Below are positions 57,510 through 64,000 of a stretch of DNA of 64,000 nt, piece after piece; position 1 is the stretch's first letter; each line of letters begins with the position of its first letter. The DNA comes from Luidia sarsii (lineage: Eukaryota > Echinodermata > Asteroidea > Paxillosida > Luidiidae). Both the position numbers and the translations under genes were made by a program. The notes under the pieces were generated by a model, which searched no databases, was not told the DNA's origin, and saw only the letters and a list, made by a program, of their open reading frames with translations. The stretch is taken from NCBI GenBank assembly GCA_949987565.1, contig OX465116.1:124001-188000 (forward strand), given 5' to 3'.

Positions 57510-58700
57510 CGATGTATGGATGAGGCTGGAGATAGTTCCTTACACAGTGAAGCAAAAAATTACAATAACAAATTTAATTTGACAGTCACGTTGACTGCAC
57601 AACCACGGGGTTGGTTTACAGAATAATTCAACATTTCTGGCACACTCATTTAAACCTTTTTCATTTAGGAGATCCATGCTAACACAGTGAAGAAATAAAT
57701 CACAAAAGCAAATTCAATTTGACAGTCACGTTGACTGCACAACCAAGGGGTTGTTTTACAGATTTTTCTTTCATTTTGTAGATTATCATTTAGTTTCTTT
57801 GGTTTCACCATTTCTGACATTTTTGTCACTCATTTTTGCCATTGTAGGCACAGAATAATTTAAACCTTTTTAATTTAGGAGATCCATGCTGACACAGTGA
57901 AGACAAAAATCACAAGCATAAATTTAATTCACAGTCATGTTGACTGCACAACCCGTGGGGTTGGTTTACAGAATATTCTTTCATTTTATAGATTAACATT
58001 TAGTTACTTCGGTTTCACCATTTCTGGCATTTTTGTTACTCATAATTTTTGGCAAAATGTAGGCACAGAATCATTCAAACCTTTTTCATTATTTTAGAAG
58101 ATCCATGCTTACACAGTGCAGAAAAAAAATCCTGTTTTCTGGCAATGGATGTCACAAAATCATTTAACATTTTTCATTTAGGAGATCATTGCTTACACAC
58201 AGTGAAGAAAAACATCACAAACACAACGTTAATTAGACAGTCACTTGACTGCACAACCACGGGGTTGGTTTACAAATCCTTTAAACCTCACAGGTCCAAT
58301 CCTCTGATTCACTGCATCTTAAAGCAAAGAGAACCACTTGGTCAAGGATGGGGTCATCTGCAGTTCTTATGTACCTCTACTACCCCTAGGTAGAGGCATA
58401 TGTACGCCACTCTGACGATTTACAGGAAGAATTTGCTAGTCCATTTTTTCTCAAGATGGGCACAGATCCATTTAAACTTCTATTTATTGAGGAGATCCTT
58501 CCTTACACACATAGTGAGAAAAAAACATCACAGCGTTGGTTTACAAAGTATCATTTTGTAGAAGATCATTACTTTGAAGCAGTGTACAGGTGCAACTGTA
58601 GAGAGCCAGGTGAAATCATGAGCATCAACCACGCACAACCACGGGGTTGGTTTACCTCACAGGTCCAATCCTCTGATTCACTGCATCTTAAAGCAAAGAA
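57510..58700 (+). repeat. Irregular repeat with TTGACTGCACAACCACGGGG core
   Basis: The core recurs near 57591, 57731, 57941, 58245 and 58631, usually preceded by GGAGATCCATGCTNACACAG and followed by GGTTGGTTTACAGA and a TTTCGGTTTCACCATTTCTG stretch. Spacings of 137 to 390 bp, so it is a decayed tandem repeat. Short ORFs inside are not supported. Confidence 0.75.
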
Positions 58701-58959
58701 AATGTACACCAATAATTATTTGGCGATTTACAGAAATTTGCCGTTACGGAGTCCATTCTAAAGAAATTCAGCCACTTGGGGCAAACCAGCAAACTGAATG
58801 ACGATCACTCGCTTAAGATAGAAGCAGAGCTACCCACAATACATGACCTAGAGAACAAAAAGGTTCAATGCTAAGGCTGCTGACCAGTCTCCTAAGACTC
58901 ATGTCTTGGACTCGGACCTGAGAGATGAGACTCAAATACGAGTTGTCTGCCCCCATCAC

Positions 58960-60118
58960 ATCACACCCCTCCCTCTCCCCCTCCCCTCACCCATCATACC
59001 CCCTCACCCATCACACCCCTCCCCCTCACACCCCTCCCTCTCCCCCTCCCCCTCACCCATCACACCCCCTCACCCATCACACCCCTCCCCCTCACACCCC
59101 TCCCTCTCCCCCTCCCCCTCACCCATCACACCCCTCACCCATCACACCCCTTACCCATCACACCCCCCTCACACATCACACCCCTCCCCCTTACCCATCA
59201 CACCCCTCCCCCTCACCCATTATGCCCCCCTTACCCATCACACCCCTCCCCCTCACCAATCACACCCCTCCCCCTCACCCATCACACCCCTCCCCCTCAC
59301 CCATTATGCCCCCCTTACCTATCACACCCCTCCCCCTCACCCATCACACCCCTCCCCCTCACCCATTATGCCCCCCTTACCCATCACACCCCTCCCCCTC
59401 ACCCATCACACCCCTCCCCCTCACCCATCACACCCCCTCACCCATCACACCCCCCCTCACCCATCACACCCCCTCACCCATCACACCCCCCTTACCCATC
59501 ACACCCCTCCCCCTCACCAATCACACCCCTCCTCTCACCCATTACACCCCTCCCCCTCACCTATTACACCCGTCCCCTTACCCATCACACCCCTCCCCCT
59601 CACCCATCACACCCCTCCCCCTCACCCATCACACCCCCTCACCCATCACACCCCCCTTACCCATCACACCCCTCCCCCTCACCCATCACACCCCTCCCCT
59701 CACCAATCACACCCCTCCCCTCACCCATTACACCCCTCCCCCTCACCTATTACACCCGTCCCCTTACCCATCACACCCCTCCCCCTCACCCATCACACCC
59801 CTCCCCCTCACCCATTATGCCCCCCTTACCCATCACACCCCTCCCCCTCACCCATCACACCCCTCCCCTTCACCCATCACACCCCTCCCCCTCCCCCTCA
59901 CCCATTATGCCCCCCTTACCCATCACACCCCTCCCCCTCACCCATCACACCCCTCCCCCTCACCCATTATGCCCCCCTTACCCATCACACCCCTCCCCCT
60001 CACCCATCACACCCCTCCCCCTCACCCATCACACCCCTCCCCATCCCCCTCACCCATTATGCCTCCCTTACCCATCACACCCCTCCCCCTCACCCATCAC
60101 ACCCCTCTCCCCGCATCC
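58960..60118 (+). repeat. C-rich satellite, mostly 22-bp and 18-bp units
   Basis: Units built from CATCACACCCCTCCCCCTCAC and CATTATGCCCCCCTTACC in mixed order, with sub-blocks repeated (for example 59500-59580 and 59700-59770). The minus strand is G-rich with many GGGG runs. Pro/His/Ser-rich open frames up to 417 codons in two frames are repeat artefacts. Confidence 0.95.
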
Positions 60119-60211
60119 CCATCACACTTGAGTGCGGTAGAGGTACCCACAAAACATGACCTAGTCTGAAAGCATCTTACATTGTAAGACTCATACAGAC
60201 CGTGTTCAGAG

Positions 60212-60320
60212 AACCACTTGGTCAAGGATGGAGTCATCTGAAGTTTTTATGTACCTCTATACTACCCCATAGGCATAATATGCCACTTTCTGGCGATTTA
60301 CAAAGAATCAACGTTACACA
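60212..60320 (+). repeat. Flanking duplicate of 58333-58440
   Basis: CCACTTGGTCAAGGATGG, GTCATCTG, TATGTACCTCTA, CGATTTACA occur in both, on either side of the C-rich satellite. A further pair, CCCACAANACATGACCTAG, is at 58833 and 60146. Confidence 0.75.
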
Positions 60321-60388
60321 TTGTTGATTGGTCTTTAGTTTAGTTTACAATGCTCTTCAGCATTGTAATATTATTGAATCTTTATTTT

Positions 60389-60960
60389 GAAACCTGAGAA
60401 GAAGTGATGAGTCTCTTCCAGTCTTGGGCTCTTGTCCGAATCCTGTCAGCACCACTGGATAATGACAGGTAACAGCTGAGAATGTAAGGCTGACAATTTG
60501 GGGATGGATTTCATAGTTTATGTTTTGATAAGCATTGGGGTAAAATGGCAAGTGGATATCAATCAAAAGTATGCACAGACACTATACTGCTATGGAATGG
60601 GTTTGACGGGTAATTGTTCTAGGGCAGGGACAGTAGAGGAAGTGCCAGATTTGGTGATTTAGTCCAGGTTTGATGGAAGATTTATAAACACACTGATCCT
60701 GGATGTAAAATTGTACATTCAACTCCAGAGAACCCACTGGATAGGACTAGTCAGAAAATTAAATGAAAAACAACAAAGCAGGCTAAATTGGAATTTGAAC
60801 AAGATGACATAAAGTCTTTCCTACAAGACACAAACTCGCCTCAATTTGACCTCAGGAGCATCTTAATTCACTGCAATTTTCCTCACTCCAAGTTCCTTAA
60901 GCATCGTCTGGGATGGTATCATGGTTGTCTGTAGAACCCTCAAGGGAATGCTAAAATCAA
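60389..60960 (-). pseudogene. Second diverged copy of the gene 3-prime part (A and B-type blocks)
   Basis: 60389-60470 holds an A-type block after acceptor CATTATCCAG (GADRIRTRAQDWKRL). 60498-60960 is collinear with 43390-43810, including the B-type block, which here has changes at the donor (GCGAGT) and an in-frame TAA. No terminal exon follows it within 300 bp downstream. Decayed paralogue. Confidence 0.5.
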
Positions 60961-60969
60961 AACAAAAAA

Positions 60970-61394
60970 ATCCCATCCCTGCATAATTTATCAAGCATTG
61001 TATTTCAGATAGAGTAGTGCATTATTTGAATTGTTACACAATCCAAGTATCATAATGTCCAATTTTCAGCAGTGAATGTACATTGTGCGCATTAATTTAC
61101 TCATTTTTTAACCAGTGATTACCCATTAGAGAAAGCACGTCAATGCATATACGGCATATAATTAATTACATGCTATGTGTGCTGGGGTTTTTCACCCCTA
61201 CCAATGAAAACCCAAAGGAATTTGTTTTCAATTTCCTGTTAATATACGCCTTGGATAAAAGGCCACTTGAAAGAATTTACCGTCCAGAAAGCCAAAGTTG
61301 TTTTCGGAAATTTGTCTTTTGAAATTAGGCCTTCACTGTAGGCAATTGGAGTAGGATATAACATATTTCCAGCAGTAAATATTATCGAGGCCTT
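60970..61394. other. Unassigned AT-rich segment
   Basis: No coding or repeat signal recognised before the foldback pair. Confidence 0.3.
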
Positions 61395-61610
61395 ATAGTG
61401 GCTATTGTTACAGCAGCCATACGGTGACGCAATTTCCATTTTCTATCAATTACGGCAATGAAACTGCGCAAGCGCGATGACATACTAGTTGCTTGAAAGA
61501 AGTGTCACGGCCGGCGGGCCATGTCATCGCGCTTGCGCAGTTTCATTGCCGTAATTGATAGAAAATGGAAATTGCGTTACCGTATGGCTGCCGTAACAAT
61601 AGCCACTGTG
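61395..61610. mobile_element. Foldback element, about 90-bp arms, copy 1
   Basis: TAGTGGCTATTGTTACAGCA...GCGCAAGCGCGATGACAT faces its reverse complement ending ACAATAGCCACT, around a CTTGAAAGAAGTGTCACGGC spacer of about 40 bp. Confidence 0.9.
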
Positions 61611-61629
61611 ATAAGCGCGGGCACGTACT

Positions 61630-61840
61630 TATAGTGGCTATTGTTACAGCAGCCATACGGTGACGCAATTTTCATTTTCTATCAATTACGGCAATGAAAC
61701 TGCGCAAGCGCGATGACATACCAGTCGCTTGAAAGAAGTGTCAAAGCCGGCGGGCATGTCATCGGGCATGCGCAGTTTTAGTGCCGTAACGATAGAAAAT
61801 GGAATTTGCGTTATGGCTGGCGTAACAATAGCCGCTGTGA
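61630..61840. mobile_element. Foldback element, copy 2, in tandem
   Basis: Same left arm and spacer as copy 1. The right arm is more decayed (CATCGGGCATGCGCAGTTTTAG). The copies are 20 bp apart, each followed by GTGATAAGCGC. Confidence 0.9.
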
Positions 61841-62310
61841 TAAGCGCAAGGGGAGGTTTGTCAACCCCGACTTACTTACTGATAATAGGCTTTGGATAAA
61901 AGCCGGTGCTCCTCTGATCCTCTGAATAGGTCTGCTAAGAATGACCTCTTGAAATCCGCAGGTGATCGTGAACAATTAGCCAACGCGATAGAAAGCGCGT
62001 GCCAAGGTACAGAAAGCCGCCCGTCCTATTTCGATACGGACAATATTTTGAAAGGACATCCAGGTTGGGTTATATATGCAACTTGAATAATTTCACTGCC
62101 TTAAAAGCCCCCCCCCAAAAAAAAAAAAAATTGTTTCTTTCTATCGATGGTACGTGCCAGACAGTGGTCTTTTGTGGATTCAGGTTTTTCCGTCCCTTTA
62201 CGATGCAAAAACTGTCCGAGATTAACTGTAAGCCCTGGAGCAGCGCTTCGAAATGTTGAGCTTTTTATCGGCCATTTTGATGGCTTGAATTTAGGGCGGT
62301 GGAAATTTAG

Positions 62311-62503
62311 CGCGAGATTTGAAGATGAGAAGCAGTCGTGTAGAAAATGAAAACAAATTACACACTAACCTTCCTCTGCCACGTTCCAGGCTTGCCACAC
62401 CAGAAAATGTCTTGACTTGCTTGAGAAACGATTGAAGACGGTCGAGTTGTTTCTCCCAAGACGAAGCGCCACTCACAAAAACATCCTCGGGCAAGACGTC
62501 CAC
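62311..62503 (-). CDS. Possible 5-prime exon of a minus-strand gene
   Basis: Minus-strand frame with protein-like composition (EDVFVSGASSWEKQLDRLQS then LKQVKTFSGVASLERGRGR) running to a donor-like GTTAGTG near 62370. The upstream ATG at about 62536 (MAVAILAHV then GTGAGT) is in another frame, so the true start is unclear. It lies at the upstream side of the minus-strand exon cluster and next to CpG-rich DNA, consistent with a first or second exon. No family recognised. Confidence 0.35.
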
Positions 62504-62509
62504 TCACCC

Positions 62510-62790
62510 ACGTGGGCCAAAATGGCGACCGCCATGAAGTACACACATTGTTTAGCCTCGAAGCCAACTGTGAGCTACTGGCGAAGTTCAGATATCACAC
62601 GACAACCGCCATTGAGTGCACGCACGTCTTGCCTTACGTGTTGCCTCGTTGAACTCTGACGGCGGACTGAAGTGAACCGCGTGCGTGCAGTATCCCCGCC
62701 GCGCCAGTGCGTCGTTCACCCGGAGACGCATCACCGCATCTATAGTCCTCCGCCTGCATTGCCCTATTTTTCTTCTGACTAGCGCCCTCA
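62510..62790 (-). promoter_or_regulatory. CpG-rich segment, possible promoter
   Basis: Rich in CG compared with the AT-rich surroundings (CCCGCCGCGCCAGTGCGTCG, GGAGACGCATCACCGC). It carries AAAATGGCGACCGCCAT (YY1-like) and CCACGTGG (E-box-like) close to the possible start. Function inferred from composition and position only. Confidence 0.3.
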
Positions 62791-62889
62791 CACGGCGAAG
62801 ACGAGTTAACTATTATAATTATTATGAACTCTATCGAAATTCAAGAATAGAACTACAAGGACAAGATTTCAAGGAGAATAATCGTTAAC

Positions 62890-63139
62890 TTTATTCAGTT
62901 TAAACAACATCTCTATAATTTCAAATCACGGGTAGGAAAATAGAACAAAAACATATCTCCCGTTATTAAATAATAAACATTCTGTACCCACTAAGCTGTA
63001 CATTAAGCCAAATCTGGTTAAACTGTTTTATACACATGTACACTGAAATGTACTAAAATGTCTGCATACGAACATGCTGTAAACAGGGTACAATTAACTG
63101 GATAAGACTTGGAAAGGTTTGCATGGTGGAAGTATCAAG
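62890..63139. other. Unassigned non-coding stretch
   Basis: AT-rich, nothing recognised. Confidence 0.3.
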
Positions 63140-63230
63140 CGGAAGTTTTGCAGTGACACTATGTCTGGAAAAGAGCCGGTAACTCAACGTTTCAGGCAAT
63201 GTACTCTGTCCATCATCAGGACAAGTAGCT
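63140..63230 (-). mobile_element. Penelope-like tail with hammerhead-like motif
   Basis: Minus strand: CCTGATGATGGACAGAGTAC, ATTGCCTGAAACGTTGAG, then GTTACC, GACATAGTGTCACTGCAAAAC. CTGATGA and GAAAC are both kept, with an imperfect stem II. Same layout as 9781-9970, in which CTGATGA is lost. Confidence 0.6.
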
Positions 63231-63530
63231 GAAGACTAATAGAATTCAAATTTCATGAAATTGAATTTATGCACAATCTACTTTTCAAGGAAGTAGCATA
63301 CCTAAGGAAACACATACAGTCTATAGGGAACATGCTTGATTGCTGGACAGAAGGTTCAAATGTAGTTGGAATGATTCAGAAAATGTTACACGTTCAAGTA
63401 AGACTAGGGCTGAAATGGAATATCAAAAACAGCTTTGGAAAAACAGGTTTAGTCACTTAATACTGTGCATTCTTAACATAATTGATAGAATCACACCTGA
63501 CTATAAATAGGTGTTGAAATTCTCAAAATT

Positions 63531-63575
63531 GAGTGGGCCTGACATTTCGATCCTAGCAGAACCTTTCTCAAAGGG
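63531..63575 (-). repeat. Dispersed tail motif, single copy
   Basis: GAGTGGGCCTGACATTTCGA and TCCTAGCAGAACCTTTCTC match one arm of the hairpins at 5592 and 11543. Confidence 0.75.
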
Positions 63576-64000
63576 AGAGTGACGGGTGTTGAAATAGACG
63601 GTGTCTTTTTGGTCACATTGACAGAACTGCGGGAAGCTCTGGAATGGAAAACAACATGGCCGCTTGCAATTCCTCAACGGTGAAAGGACTAAGCTGATGA
63701 GTTCTTTGATTACATGTCTTTGTTCTCTGGAATGGTCTGTGCTTATACTATGGTATACAACACATAGACATTGACAAAGGTTGGAGCCTTCTTAAGATTT
63801 AAAAATCTAACAAAGTTACACTCCACAAAGAATATACAAGAACCAATTGATGCTCTAACAATACAAGTCCCATTCAATGTCATGCCAAAGCAACAGATTG
63901 AGATTCCACACAGATTTACTTTACAGCCAGGAACATAATGGATTTCAGTACAAGCAAATCTTTAAACTGTTCATAGCCAGTGTGAGTATTCATCTTTTAG
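63576..64000. other. Unassigned right edge
   Basis: AT-rich DNA without coding signal that I can support. Confidence 0.3.

Noticed and set aside
58906..60169. Two overlapping 414-417-codon Pro/His-rich ORFs
   Set aside because: Both are translations of the C-rich satellite in different frames.
61239..61439. 66-codon minus-strand ORF
   Set aside because: It overlaps the arm of the foldback element and has no independent support.

Overview
The window is animal nuclear DNA with no bacterial gene organisation. Evidence: GT-AG-flanked exon-like blocks, 3-prime fragments of Penelope-like and BEL/Pao retroelements, tRNA-derived SINE fragments, many foldback elements and very large satellite arrays. 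A conserved prohibitin-2-like match and frequent ACATGTAC words fit a marine invertebrate, but the species cannot be named from sequence alone. Well over half of the window is tandem repeat.

Layout, left half. 1-5250 (+): scattered pieces of a prohibitin-2-like gene in scrambled order, split by a 47-bp minisatellite (163-3009) and a foldback element (4112-4631). 5333-5790: nested Penelope-like 3-prime tail and hairpins. 5954-8373: about 346 uninterrupted copies of the heptamer CCCTCTA. 8374-12900: duplicated tRNA-like SINEs, a second Penelope-like endonuclease fragment on the minus strand, small foldback elements and unassigned DNA. 13015-14945: purine-rich GCAGAG-type repeats.

Centre, 14959-38541: a 23.6-kb satellite domain. 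A 16-bp monomer fills blocks in one orientation. A 31-bp composite monomer (the same 16-mer plus a related 15-mer) fills blocks in the opposite orientation. Polarity flips at about 15960, 21044, 26348, 30224 and 35113. Two nearly identical 1.87-kb inserts (21278-23150 and 30458-32324) carry a broken BEL/Pao integrase. They belong to a tandem duplication with a 9.18-kb offset whose copies differ in the satellite by whole repeat units.

Right half. 38546-41306: foldback elements, a diverged relative of the central satellite and one unassigned ORF. 43092-57000 (-): the 3-prime end of an unrecognised multi-exon gene (terminal exon and AATAAA), followed upstream by about ten tandem copies of a four-exon cassette here called A-B-C-D. 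This array carries three copies of a 530-bp inverted-repeat transposon, a 2,663-bp tandem duplication and a Penelope-like insertion with a 9-bp target duplication. 57430-60320: a short dispersed repeat and a C-rich satellite between duplicated flanks. 60389-60960: a second diverged copy of the gene's 3-prime part. 61395-61840: two tandem foldback elements. 62290-62790: a CpG-rich segment with an exon-like ORF on the minus strand that may be a 5-prime end.

No intact protein-coding gene can be followed end to end. The firmest biology is the repeat architecture and the retroelement relics. The most unusual pieces are the polarity-switching bipartite satellite, the heptamer block, the exon-cassette array and the scrambled prohibitin-like exons.
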